Assembly: GCA_964017235.1 (NCBI GenBank)
Contig: OZ024931.1
Coordinates: forward strand, 95,498,221 to 95,562,220
Direction of reading: 5' to 3'
Length of the DNA stretch: 64,000 nucleotides
From: Sabellastarte sp. h YS-2021
Taxonomy: Eukaryota > Annelida > Polychaeta > Sabellida > Sabellidae
Part shown: piece after piece, positions 45,998 to 57,743 of the stretch
Position numbering within the stretch: position 1 is the first letter of the stretch
Layout of the letters: the number at the start of each line of letters is the position of its first letter
Program-made: the position numbers and the translations under genes
The notes under the pieces: generated by a model
What the model was told of the DNA's origin: nothing
The model's input: only the letters and a program-made list of their open reading frames with translations
The model's database searches: none

Positions 45998-47140
45998 AAT
46001 TGAGCTGAAACAAAGTGTGACACTGAAATGACTGATGTAGCAGGGTGCAAAAATAATATGTCCACCCTGCTGGGGGGTGAACATAATAAAAGTATGGATA
46101 TCCACGAACATCTCGCACACAAAAAGAGAGAACATATATTTGAAACTTTTGATGCACACACCAAACATACAGATAAAGTCATATGACGGCCACCTTACCA
46201 GTTGGGGAGGTATTAATCACCTTGCGAGTGTGTGAGATAACACCGGCCCAGCAAGCATAGTACTTCAGAGGTCTATTTCTCACGTTTTGCTGGACTGGCT
46301 TGTGCTGGACATATGCTTATGTCTGTCAGATAAGATATATTAATGCAATGGAAATGATATTTATACCACTTTAAAGGCAAGTTATAATAGTTTATGTTGC
46401 TTTTTATTTGCAGATAATCCATGTAATTGTTGCATGGATATATATCCTTTTATGGAACATCTAGAACCTACATCTGCTGCTACTGCAGTGGGAGACAAAA
46501 AGAGTCTTTTTGGGCTGTGGTAAAATACCTAAAAACCAAATTAAGCAAGATCCGCATAGGGACAAGAACTACCACGGTATCTATTGCGTACCATTTGAGG
46601 ACAATTGCGGCTTTTGTCAGTGCACATATTTATAGCGCATTGAAAATGGTTGGTAATCAATACAGACATCTGAGTGTTTCTGTCACTTTCTGTTTATGGG
46701 TGGTTTTGTGTGTGGTCATGTACCTTGCAGATTGTATGGGTGAAATGAAAAGGCAATATATTCAGTAAAATAAAATCTATGGCTGTTTTATCTTCCAGGT
46801 ACTGGGTGTGGAGGGATCAATAAAGAGAAGAAATATTTTCCGCTCAGTTTTATCAAGCCCAGTAGTATATGGAGCCTTCTAATTTTTTACAATAAAACCA
46901 GAAATCAATAATAGAATTTCTGGTTTTTATTACAAGAAATGTCATTTTTACAATATAACATGACAAAAAGGGGATAAGTTAGAAAACTACATTTTTGGAG
47001 TCCAAAGGAACTGTGTAGCTGTCAAAATGACACTGAAAATGGTTGTAGGAGTGACTAATAACTTCTCAAAAGTTATCAACGAAAAATTCACATTTTTTGT
47101 AATTTTACTCAATATAATTTAAACTAGACCTACGAATCAG
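45998..47140. other. No confirmed gene
   Basis: A 113-codon open frame lies at 46427-46768 (plus) after a TTTTTATTTGCAG acceptor-like site, with one hydrophobic segment near its end (SVTFCLWVVLCVVMYLA) and an AATAAA shortly after the stop. No family is recognised and it may be chance. Confidence 0.4.
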
Positions 47141-48260
47141 AGAACTGATGCAAATTTGTATCCACTGGAAAGACAACTCACCAAAGCCAGTGAACCATCG
47201 TTTGACCTTGAAGGAGGGGCCAAAGGCCAAATATAACAACATCAGAAGATTCTCAGCCCACAATATGCTACAAGTTGGTTTCACATTACAAACCTCTAGG
47301 ATCAATAATAAGCGAGTTATAAGCACTTTTAAGTTTGGCTGTCCTCGTTTGACCTTGAAGGAGGGGTCTAAGGCCAAATGTGTCCACATCAAAAGATTCC
47401 CAGCCCATGATTTCCTATAAGTTTGTTTCACATTGCAAACCTCTAGGACCAAAAATAAGCGTGTTATAAGCACTTTTCAGTTTTGCTATCCTCGTTTGAC
47501 CTTGAAGGAGGGGTCCAAGGTCAAATCTGACATCAAAAGATTCCCAGCCCATGATTTCCTATAAGTTAGTTTCACATTGCAAACCTCTAGGATCAATAAT
47601 AAGTGAGTTGTAAGCACTTTTAAGTTTGGCTATCCTCATTTGACCTTGAAGGAGGGGCCCAAGGTCAAATCTGACAACATCAAAAGATTCCCAGCCCATG
47701 ATTTCCTTTAAGTTGGTTTCACATTGCAAACCTCTAAGACCAATAATAAGCGAGTTATAAGCACTTTTAAGTTTGGCTATCCTCATTTGACCTTGAAGGA
47801 GGGGCCCAAGGTCAAATCTGACCACACCAGAAGATTCCCAGCCCATGATTTCCTTTAAGTTGGTTTCACATTGCAAACCTCTAAGACCAATAATAAGCGA
47901 GTTATAAGCACTTTTAAGTTTGGCTATCCTCGTGTGACCTTGAAGGAGGGGCCCAAGGTCAAATCTGACCACACCAGAAGATTCCCAGCCCATGATTTCC
48001 TTTAAGTTGGTTTCACATTGCAAACCTCTAGGACCAATAATAATCGAGTTATAAGCACTTTTAAGTTTGGCTATCCTCGTTGACCTTGAAAGAGGGGTCC
48101 AAGGTCAAATCTGAACCCATCAAAAGATTCCCAGCCCATGATTTCTTATGAGTTGGTTTCCCATTGCAAACCTCCAGGACCAATAAGAAGTGAGTTATAA
48201 GCATTTTTAAAGTCTGCTACGTGGGGTACTTTGGCACTCCGTGGATGACCTTGAATTAAC
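47140..48260. repeat. 147-bp tandem array, seven units plus a partial eighth
   Basis: GACCTTGAAGGAGGGG starts at 47204, 47351, 47498, 47642, 47789, 47936 and 48082, a spacing of 147 bp except for one of 144 and one of 146. Units share TTTCACATTGCAAACCTCTA and AATAAGCGAGTTATAAGCAC. Because 147 is divisible by three, a repeated 49-residue frame stays open on the minus strand (47559-48023); it is not a gene. Confidence 0.9.
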
Positions 48261-49827
48261 AGCTTAAAGGTCAAATGTCTGCAAGGTTGTGGAGGACATG
48301 TTTATCTGTGCCCCCAGCTGCCATCTTGTTTTTCAGAATGGGGCTAATTTCAATCCCAGAGAAGCTTACCTCCCAATGAAGACATCCTGCACATTTGGTG
48401 AACCTAGCTGGTGTAGTTTTCCTCTGAGAGTGTTAACGCCGAAAATTTGTGTGCGGCGGTGTAAATAAGCAATGGAGATTCAAACTTCACATTGAAAATT
48501 TGCCAAGTCAGCATTTATTAAAATTTCAGAGAACGTCTAAGTATGCTTCATAGATTTCTCAATATTTTGTGTGGTGACCCCACTTTTTATTATTTACTTT
48601 TGCTTAACATTGTATTTACTTTGTTTTCATGAAATATACAAAATTCTTTATGTTACAAGTTTGACAAATTACATTTTTGACTCAGAATAAGAGTATTTTA
48701 ATCAGATATTTAGTCCAGTTAGGCAAGATATATTATGGCTTTCCTGGGGATAAAACTATATCCACTTACACTGTTCCTTAACTATTTTATTTGTTTTTTG
48801 TTACATTTAAGGTGAAATATGATATTACAAAGTCATATTCAAAATTAATGCAACACAGAATAAAACAATCACAATTTTTTTTTGAATAATCCTTTCTTAC
48901 TTCAGCCAAGTAAAATACATTAAATCTGAGAAATTATGGATCAATTCCTTGGTTTAATAAGAAAAAAAGTTTCATCGGTGACCCCCTAATTTTCGCTGTT
49001 CTGGATATAAAACATCAAGATGAACCTACTTTTCAATTTTGGTGAAAATTCTCAATGTTAAAAGTATTTAGTAGCGGTCGTCCTTAAGAATATGGCTGAC
49101 ATGGCCAAAAATGGGGGTACCTCGAACTAAAGCAAATAGATGAACAGACAGTTCCGGATGCATTTAGAAATGCTAACAGACAAAATAAGCACCATCAAGG
49201 TAAGTATTGTAGCTTCAGAGAAGTCAATGACCCTAACACATACATGGCGAATATGTCCATAACTATTTGAGCTGACCTAAACAGAAATATTGTAACATTA
49301 GATTGATCTCCACAGATTTGAATTTGTTAGTATTTCCAATGTATTGATATTACAATTTTTTTTTGAACAACAATTATTTTTGGAGTAAAATTTACAACTT
49401 TTACACTGCAAAGATAGTGCATCATAAAATAATACATCAAACCGCTACATATATATCAAAATTTATACAATAACTATCCACTAAAAAGAGATAATAATAC
49501 AATATCTGTATATCACAAAACCATAACCATTGTAGCAAACATGAAAAAAGCAACATTACAATTATTTGTAAATGCTGGACGGACAAGAGATTATTTCTAA
49601 AAATACAACTTTAGTATTTACACAATCCTGCATCAATTGTCTTTAACCAGTTATTGTTGGTAATCCATTGCAAAGTCCAAGAACTGACAGAATTCCATGA
49701 ACTGTAGTGTCAGCATGGTGATGTGCCATTGGAAAGTGTTTTTTTACATCTCATCATGCAAAAGGCAAATTCTACAAATACAAAGATACAAATTCTACAT
49801 TGTATCACTTTGAAAGACAGAAAATAG
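48261..49827. other. No gene seen
   Basis: AT-rich intergenic sequence. Parts such as 49090-49150 (GGGGGTACCTCGAACTAAAG and GAACAGACAG) resemble the right flank of the 155-bp composite elements, suggesting an old copy. Confidence 0.4.
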
Positions 49828-49940
49828 TATCAGAGATGCCCATACCCCACAGCATGGGGATATTTCAGATGTACACCATTATATATAGAAGAGGAATATT
49901 TCAGAGCAGATTATGTAAGATGTATAAAGGTGCAGAACAA
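49828..49940. repeat. Left-end fragment of a TACCCCAC-type composite element
   Basis: CAGAGATGCCCATACCCCAC (49831-49850) and a following TTTCAGAGCAG block match the left flank at 44615-44720. No matching right end follows; another element begins at about 49958. Confidence 0.65.
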
Positions 49941-50269
49941 GACCTCTGACACGGTCATTTATCTCCCACCGTAAAATGCATATAATGGTGCTATAGGTAA
50001 TACATTACAAAACATTACCACAAAAAATGAACATTTTATTATTCCTTTTTAATGTGGTATATATCTTGATATGGTGTTGACATTTCAATTTATTGGGGAC
50101 TAAGTATTGCCAATTTTTTAAAGTGAAGACATTTTGTTCAAAGAGAATTTACAACCTTGTTGTAAGTTATTATTTATAAATGCTAATTTTGTTGTTACTT
50201 TGGCAATCGTAGTTTGTTGCATGTTAGAGAATGATTATGACTATTAAGAGTGATAGCACAGTAGCTATT

Positions 50270-51610
50270 ATTCAGTTAGCTCAGTTAGGTCCTAGAGGAG
50301 TAGTCTTTAGTACCCTTTGGATCCAAAATTTGACTGAAACCACCCTATCTGTTTTCGAGATAAATATCATTTTTCATTTCCACCAAAATTCAAGATGGCA
50401 GCAAAAAATCGGAAAAGTCTTAATTTTTCAGAGGTACTATAGCAGTAGTACTAAGTACCCTGGGGGTCCAAAATTTGGTCAAAATCGCTCTATCTCTGAT
50501 GGTTTTTGAGATAAACTATATTTTCCATGTCCTAAACGAGTAGTCCTTGGTACCCTGGGCATCCAAAATTTGCCCGAAATCGCTCTATCTCTTACGGTTT
50601 TTGAGATAAATGACATTTTCCATTTCCAGAAAAATTCAAGATGGTGGCCGAAAAAAGGAATAGTCTAAATTTTTCAGAGGTGCTAGTGGAGTAGTACTTA
50701 TTACCCTTTGGGTTCAAAATTTGCCCGAAATCACACTATCTCTTACGGTTTTCGAGATAAATGACATTTCCCATTTCCGCCAAAATTCAAGATGGCGGCC
50801 GAAAATCACAAAAGTCTAAATTTTTTAGAGGTGCTAGTGGAGTAGTAGTTAGGACCTTAAGGGTCCAAAATATGCCCGAAATCGCTCTGTCTCTTACGGG
50901 TTTCTAGATAAACAACAAATTCCATCTCAGCCAAAATTCAAGATGGTGGCCGAAAATTGGAAAGTCTAAATTTTTCAGAGGTGCTAATGGAGTAGAACTG
51001 AGTACCCTCAGGGTCCAAATTTTGCCCAAAATCGCTGTATCTCTTACCGTTTTTGAAATAAACAATATTTTCCATTTCTGCCAAAATTCAAGATGGCAGC
51101 CGAAAATCGGAAAAGTCTAAATTTTTCAGAGACACTAGTGAAGTAGTATTTAGTAGCGCGAGGGTCCAAAACTTGCCCAAAATCACTATCTCTTACGGTT
51201 GTTGAGATAAACAATACTTTTCCATTTCTGCCAAAATTTAAGATGGTGGCTGAAATTCGGAACAGTCTAAATTTTTCAGATGTCTTCGAGGAGTAGTCCT
51301 GGGTACCCAGGGGGTTCAAAATATGCCCAAAATCGCTCTATCTCTTACAGTTTTTGAGATAAACAACATCTTCCATTTCCACCAAAATTTAAGATGGCGA
51401 CTGAAAATCGGGAAAGTCTAAATTTTTCAGAGGTGCTAGTGGAGTAGTACTTAGTACCCTCAGGGTCCAAAATTTGCCTGAAATCGCTCTATCTCTTACG
51501 GTTTTTGAGACAAACGATATTTTCCATTTCCTCCAAAATTCAAGATGGCGGCCAAAATTTAGAAAAGTCAAAATTTTTCATATGTCCTAGAGTAGTCATT
51601 AGTACCCCAA
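50270..51610. repeat. ~150-bp tandem array with CAAGATGGCGGC motif, eight units
   Basis: ATTCAAGATGGCGGC-like starts near 50389, 50633, 50786, 50936, 51088, 51237, 51387 and 51537, with CTATCTCTTACGGTTTTTGA in each unit. It is distantly related to the array at 60.2-62.2 kb. Confidence 0.85.
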
Positions 51611-51649
51611 GGATAACATATTTTATAGCAAACCTCTAAACTGAACACT

Positions 51650-52600
51650 TGTGAACTTAAAAGTGACTTACTCAGTGGAAAAATATCAAAGTAGCCAAGA
51701 AGTTGGCATTATAGCTACAGCTCTGACAATTCATCATGACACAGAACATCAAAAAGTAGATGAACAACATATTTGATAAAAACCCCTAAATTAAATACTT
51801 TTGAAGTTACAAGTGATTTAATCATTAGCAAAATAGCAAAGCAACTATTACTCAGTTAGCTGTGGAGCTGTAGATCTGAAAATTTGCCATGACACATAAC
51901 ATCAAAAAAAATCTATAAATTGAATACTTTTCAAGTTAAAAGTGAGTTACTCATTGGCAAAATGAGTATAGCTCAGGTAGATGCAATAATATAAAGTAGT
52001 ATAAGATATGTCATCAAAAACACAATAAATAATATATTTGAAAAGATTAGCCTAACTGTAAAACTTTTAAAGATATTTGGCAGTTACTTTTTCTGTGATT
52101 TAGCTACAAATGAGAAAATAGCTGTTACTCATTTATTATATGCAATAGAGGTACAAACTATGTGTCATCTGGTAGTTCAAAACAAAGTAGCTGAACAACA
52201 TATTTTAGGAAAATACTCTAACTGCATTAGTTTAGGAGTTACAATGGATTGACTCAACGGTAAGAATATCAAAGTAGCTATTGCTCAGCTATCCAATGTG
52301 CAACAGGTCTGAAACTTCAATATGTGATAGCTTATGAAAAACTACATCAATAACATATTGAAAAGATTTGGTTAACTTTAATACTTTTGAAGATATTTGA
52401 CATTTACTTCTGTTATTATTTTGCTACAAATGAGAAAATAGCTATTACTCACTTGTGGCATGCAATGGAACCCTAAACTATGTACCATCTTATAGCTAAG
52501 GACAAAGTAGCTGAACAGCACATTTGAAGAAAAACCTCTAACTGCAATAGTTTTTGAGTTATGAGTCCTTTACTCAAAGTAGCTAAAATTGCTATTACTC
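51650..52600. repeat. Diverged array related to the 155-bp family
   Basis: Contains repeated TAGCTATTACTCA, AAAGTAGATGAACAACATATT and AGTTACAAGTGATTTA words at irregular spacing, inside the ATCTCCC-type composite element. Confidence 0.7.
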
Positions 52601-53030
52601 ACTTATCTTAAGACTTAAGTCAACAAAACCAACAAAATTTTCAAGGGCATGAAAATTTATTGGGACAATTAATTGACAAAAAATCTCTAGCTGTAGTAGT
52701 TTTGGAGAAATCTGCGTGACATACTAACGCACACACGCACGCACGCACCCACATGATGCATTTTATAATCTCCCTTCCAGGCTAAAGCCCGGCGGGAGAT
52801 AATAAAATTCACCTATGAAAGGGACAATGTATGCAATTAATTAGCTAGATTGGGCCAACTTGGCGCCAACATATCCCCAGACAGGTCATCATTCACGCAA
52901 CATGCTTTGACTGGTTATTTTCCATGGGACCCCTTCTGTGTGACATAATTTTGAGGGAAAACATAATCAACCACTTATATAAGAAATTGAGTAATTCAAT
53001 CTACAATATTTTTATTTTGCAAAGCAAAAT

Positions 53031-54011
53031 TGTATCCCCAGACTACGGATGCGAATCCAGGAACTTTGCCCACAAGAACTTTGCCCAATGCAAACTCTAT
53101 CCACAGGTCGGGTCTCTGTGGGCCTTTTAGAGACCTCAATGTGACCTTCAAATTAAAGATCAGACTTCAAATCTGTTATATGCATAGATCGTATGTAGAA
53201 TTTATATCTAATACAGCTTGAAACTTTTCAGACTTACCATTTTCAAGTTACAGGGCAAAATATGTGAAAATGTCAAAAAGGTCACTCTGGTGGGTGTTTA
53301 TGCTCCTCATACAAAGGTTAAATGGCTATTAAAGGCCTAGATTTTTGGGTACATATAAGAAAAACATATTGATATATTCCCAGATGATATGTCACTTAGA
53401 TGAGAGACATAGTTTGAAAGCTACAATGCTTGAAAGTGGCAGAAACTCCATAAATTGGGTCTCTGTGGGCAATTTTGAGACCTTTATAGTTAAACCTACA
53501 GCCATTAAATTTTTCACAGACAAGGATTACATATAAAAGTTATATCTAGTACAGTTTGAGACTCATCATAATTACCAATTCCAAATTATAGGGCAAAATA
53601 TGTAAAAAATGTAGCAAAAAATCCCTAAGTGGGGTCTTTATGGGCCTCAAATACAATTTTATCCTCAACTTAAAGTCTTGATTTTTGGCACATGTATACT
53701 ACTAAAAATACATTAATGTGTTGTCAGGTAAAATTTTAGCCAGATGAGCTTCATGGTTTGTGACCTAGAGGGCTCTAAGTGGCCATAGGTCCATTTCAGA
53801 CTTAACGTGGCCATAAGTTCTTTATTATTGAGAGTTTAAGGTCACCTTAAAATAGGGATCTTCCTTTGGCCACCCTTAACATGTGTATCAAATTTGAAAA
53901 AAAAAATACTGATCCTTTTTTGGAGTTATCGCGCACACAAAGAAATTTCTACGATGGCGGTGGCGCGACGGACCTGAATCCAGTATATCCCGACTTTCGT
54001 CTTGGGATATA
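53031..54011. mobile_element. Composite tandem-repeat element (type TATCCC) with right-end hairpin
   Basis: The left end is TGTATCCCC (53031). The right end is a double stem: TATATCCC (53984-53991) with GGGATATA (54004-54011), enclosing GAC-TTTC-GTC. Between them are about four diverged ~172-bp units marked by GGGTCTCTGTGGGC- and TATAGGGCAAAATATG-like words (53105, 53280, 53458, 53630). Confidence 0.65.
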
Positions 54012-55702
54012 ATACTTACTATTTCAAACCACTTTAAATATCATCCAAACATCATAAAAATTTCTCCTAACCTTAAATTCAGTGTAAGTTTACAACTGTG
54101 AATAGTTTAAGGTCATCTTGTCATGTAGGGTCTGGCCAAGGTCAGTTATATTCAGATCTTATAAATGCTTAAGATTCTATTGTATATTATTTAATATATT
54201 TATCCAAAACTGCAAACTTAAATTTAATATAATTTTGTTATTACTAGGGGTTCAAGAACATCTCAGTGTAGGGGACCTCTCTAAGGTCAGTTACATGTAC
54301 ATGCCAAATATATATGTCCAAGATGTCAAGCTATTTTGGTATACTATGAGGAAACATACAATAACTTAAATTTAATATGGGAGTTTAAGTCACCTTAAAA
54401 TTGAGCACACCTTTAGGACTAGATACATCCACATATCAAATCTTAATTAAATCTGTTATGCCATTTTTGAGATACTGGTAATAACAAGGGGGGATTTTCA
54501 GTCACCGAGTGTGTGATGACTGGAGTATCAGGAAGCCTACACAAACTGATTGATGCCGTGTGGGTGTAGAGAGTGCAGCTTGAAGATCCAACCCAGGTCA
54601 ATCCTTCTATGCCTGGATGTGGTTGAGATTTCAGGCTGTGTTTTGCACCACTCTATCACTGAGAATTTCATGTGTTTGTGTGAGTGATCCTAGATACAGG
54701 TGTGGATTTAGATTCATTTTTGACAGAGGCTATATGTTCATATATCCGTTTCCTGAATGGTCTTCCAGTTTCTCCTACTTCACATGTAATATGTTTTGGG
54801 CCATCTTTGCATTTGAAAATTGATCTGGTAAATGTACATGATATTTCACTTATTCACAATATGTACATTTGCCTAGTCTAGTGTAAATCTTAGGAATTAT
54901 GTCTGATTCAATTTGATGGGTAGCTGGGTATTGTACCACAGGATTCATTAATTGATCTCTGAGGTTGGGTAATCTCCTGTATCCTACTATAGATGGATCT
55001 TTGAAGATGTGAGAGCAATCCAATTGTTCTTAATCATTTGTCTGATGTTGGGTACAGGTACAATAAACCGCTACACAGGTTCAGCCCAAAAAGTACTTCA
55101 CAAGCTGAAAAACTGTATATGGCATATACCTCTGATGAGACTGTTGCAGTGTTCATATTACAGTCAAAATACAATCATATATAAAAAGTGTGATTATATA
55201 AGGTATCCACTCTGACATACCTGAAAGTTAAATAATTCTTAATTTTTGAGATACTGTCGAGAAACTCAAAATCATAAATTCAATATAATTATGCTATTAC
55301 TGGGAATTTATGGTCACCTTTAAATAGGGCATGCCTTGATGACCAGTTGCATCTATATGCCATATTTTGAATGATTCCACAATGCCATTTTTGGGCAATT
55401 GTCTTGAAACAAAAAAAGTTAAAATTCCAAATGATTGTTTTATTAGTGATACTTTAATTTTCAGATACTGTCTGAAAATGAAGTGCGAGGGTGATGCTAA
55501 CCACATATGCCCCCATCATTGCTACTGGTAACACAAAAAATCCATTATAACATTAGCATTAAACTTGATAAGTTAGTATTAAAGTTGAATCGGAAGAGGC
55601 CCTTTCATTCAGGATTACTAAATGCAAATCCGAAAAAATATATATGGACATTCATATCGCTTTAAATGTTTATCATTTCTACTTTTACATTGCAAGGTAT
55701 AT
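54012..55702. other. No gene seen; diverged repeats
   Basis: Scattered words such as TTTAAGGTCACCTTAAAAT and GGACCTCTCTAAGGTCAGTTA recur at irregular spacing, suggesting an old tandem array. No open frame of interest. Confidence 0.4.
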
Positions 55703-56517
55703 ATCATATCAGAAAGTCCAATCCTTCAGAAATTCAATCCTGATACCACAAACTCCGATTGGAAGTTCTGATGTCAGAAAGTCAAACCCTCTTATTTAAT
55801 TAGAAAATTGCTCTGAGGAATGAATTTGAAGTTGGACTCTTTGATTCTACTGTATCAGAAAGCCTAATCCATACGAAGTCCAGTTCTGTTCTTCCTTTAC
55901 TGTGAGATTGTTCTGAGGTTAGAATTTGGCTTTTTGATAAAAGTTGAAATTCCAATGGATTGTAGCTTTGGTTTTCCATGAATCAGAAGTTTACTCCATC
56001 AGAAAGTCAAATCCTGTTGATATTTTTATTTAGGGATTGCAACTATTATAGATAAAATGGATTAAGTAAACTTTATTTACATGAGTTGGTTCTCATGAAA
56101 AATGCATAAACATAAAAGATAGCATGGGCTAGCTGACTTGATTATAGGAAAATGGTGAGTAGGTGCTTAGGTGTATCAAAAAGGATTGATACTCAGGAAA
56201 GACAAAAACATAAATGGTTGCTAACTTGTTTTAAACTAGTATATGGGAAAACTTATCAAAGGGTCCTGAAAGGGTCTTCTTCTTGGGGAAAACAGAAGCA
56301 TAAAGGAAAATCAAGAAAACTTTGACTTCAATACATTTGAAGTTTTGATGTCACCAAGTCCAATTGGAATTTCTGATAAATAATTTCGTCAGAATTTCAA
56401 ATTGTAAAAAAAGTCCATCAGAAACTCCAACTGGGCTTTCTGACATCAGAACTTCCAACTGGAGTCTGCGATGTCAGGATTTGAAATTCTGATGGAATGG
56501 ACTTTCTGATATGACGT
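55703..56517. mobile_element. Inverted-repeat element 5 with long arms, 815 bp
   Basis: ATCATATCAGAAAGTCCAAT and about 80 further bases at the left pair with the complement at 56430-56517 (CATATCAGAAAGTCCATTCC). TTCTGATGTCAGAAAG words occur throughout. It lies 33 bp downstream of the stop codon of the collagen-like exon. Confidence 0.8.
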
Positions 56518-56550
56518 ACATGTTGTACATTGTAGAACAAGATATTATTT

Positions 56551-56673
56551 TTAACAGATTACTTTATTCTTTCTGTGTCTAGATATTTGAGCTCCATCCA
56601 CTTTTGTGCTGCAATCTCCAATTGGCAGACCGTTTTCTCCAACAGGACAAGGAGCATCTAATCCTGGTTCTCC
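56551..56673 (-). CDS. Collagen-like gene, terminal coding exon (40 residues)
   Basis: On the minus strand a good 3' splice site (TGCTTTTGCAG) ends at 56674 and is followed in phase 0 by GEPGLDAPCPVGENGLPIGD, then a cysteine and a basic tail to a TAA stop at 56551-56553. Gly-X-Y triplets broken by a Cys-Pro step near the C-terminus are a recurring ending of invertebrate collagen-like and VWA-collagen chains, secreted matrix proteins. AATAAA overlaps the last codons (about 56563-56568). Upstream exons should lie at higher coordinates, but none was found up to 64000, implying a long repeat-filled intron or a gene remnant. This is the only probable host exon in the window. The specific collagen type cannot be told from 40 residues. 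Confidence 0.55.
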   Translation of the reverse strand, partial: GEPGLDAPCPVGENGLPIGDCSTKVDGAQISRHRKNKVIC

Positions 56674-56674
56674 C

Positions 56675-57743
56675 TGCAAAAGCACTCAGATATTTATGTC
56701 TTTCTAACATTATAACTATAACAAAAAAGATTAAAACATAATATACCAACTATAATTTTCACATGGAGCAAGCTTCTTTTGCAATGGCATATGATATAAA
56801 CTCCAGCCTTAATTTTTAAAAGATAATTAATTTTAGATACACATGTTTCATATATTTATCTAATTGATGAAACTCCTATTTATAAATACTAGTGGTATCA
56901 ATATGCTTGAAATATGCATGCATGGTTGTGTCGACATACCCTGCCATCATTTTATTCATGTCAGATAATATAGTGAGGAACCTAAGGGACTAAAAATTGG
57001 AGTATGTTGACCACTGTCCACACCCCTTCCCTCATAAGCTGACCTTTTTGAAACCAAAACAATGAAAATTATGTCTAACTACATTTCTGTATCTTTCCAG
57101 GTTGAAAATGCTCCTGAAACATGTCAAATTTAGACATGTTTGACTGTTTCCAAGTTTTACTAATCTGTTAATATGAAAACAACATAGCATCTAGTCCTCA
57201 GCATTATTTTGGCAAAAGACATTAATTCAACATATTAATCTTCAACAAATTAAGTTAGTTATGTCTGCTTTACAATTATAACTATTTCCAGTTTGACAAT
57301 TAATCAAACATAAGTCAGAAAAGGCATCATTAAAAAATTAGAATTTTACAGAGCAAGTTTCTTATTTGTGGGAAAAAAGTTCCATACCCCATATTACTAC
57401 ACTTTATAGGATACTAAATTGTTGATAAATAGGTGTACTTTAATTTGTCAATGTTTGTCAGTTACCTTGAAGTGACAAACAAACATTTGATGTGGCGCAT
57501 TGTATCTTGAATCCGACTTTCTGCAGTCCCATACAAAACTGGGTGTTAAAATTGGTTAACCCCTTTTGCATACTATGGAGAGACTCTGTTGTATATGTTT
57601 TAAAGTGTTCCGAATCTGAAGTTTTATTTCTGGTTGTAATCTGATAAAAATAAATACACTAGAGTGATATTAGAGGCCTGTTATTTCACACTAAAATTTA
57701 ACACTATTTCCTAAAAAAACTTTAAAATTTATAATAACACACT
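56675..57743. other. Intron-like sequence, no gene seen
   Basis: AT-rich. No further Gly-X-Y exon was recognised on the minus strand. Confidence 0.4.

Larger units (their letters stand above)
49958..52803. mobile_element. Composite tandem-repeat element with terminal inverted repeat and hairpin (type ATCTCCC)
   Basis: TTATCTCCCACCG at 49959-49971 is inverted as CGGCGGGAGATAA at the right end. It encloses two arrays (50270-51610 and 51650-52600). The right end is a double-stem hairpin: ATCTCCC (52768-52774) with GGGAGAT (52794-52800), enclosing GGCT-AA-AGCC (52780-52789). No coding capacity. Confidence 0.7.

Noticed and set aside
45844..46182. Three overlapping minus-strand frames of 62-112 residues
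   Set aside because: They cover the right end and hairpin of a composite element. No conserved motif.
46427..46768. 113-residue frame with acceptor-like site and AATAAA nearby
   Set aside because: No family recognised. The AATAAA and acceptor words are frequent in AT-rich DNA, so it is mentioned only as a gap note.
47559..48023. Minus-strand open frame with three 49-residue repeats, looks like a repeat protein
   Set aside because: It is the translation of the 147-bp tandem array. The open frame follows from the unit length being divisible by three, and no domain is recognisable.
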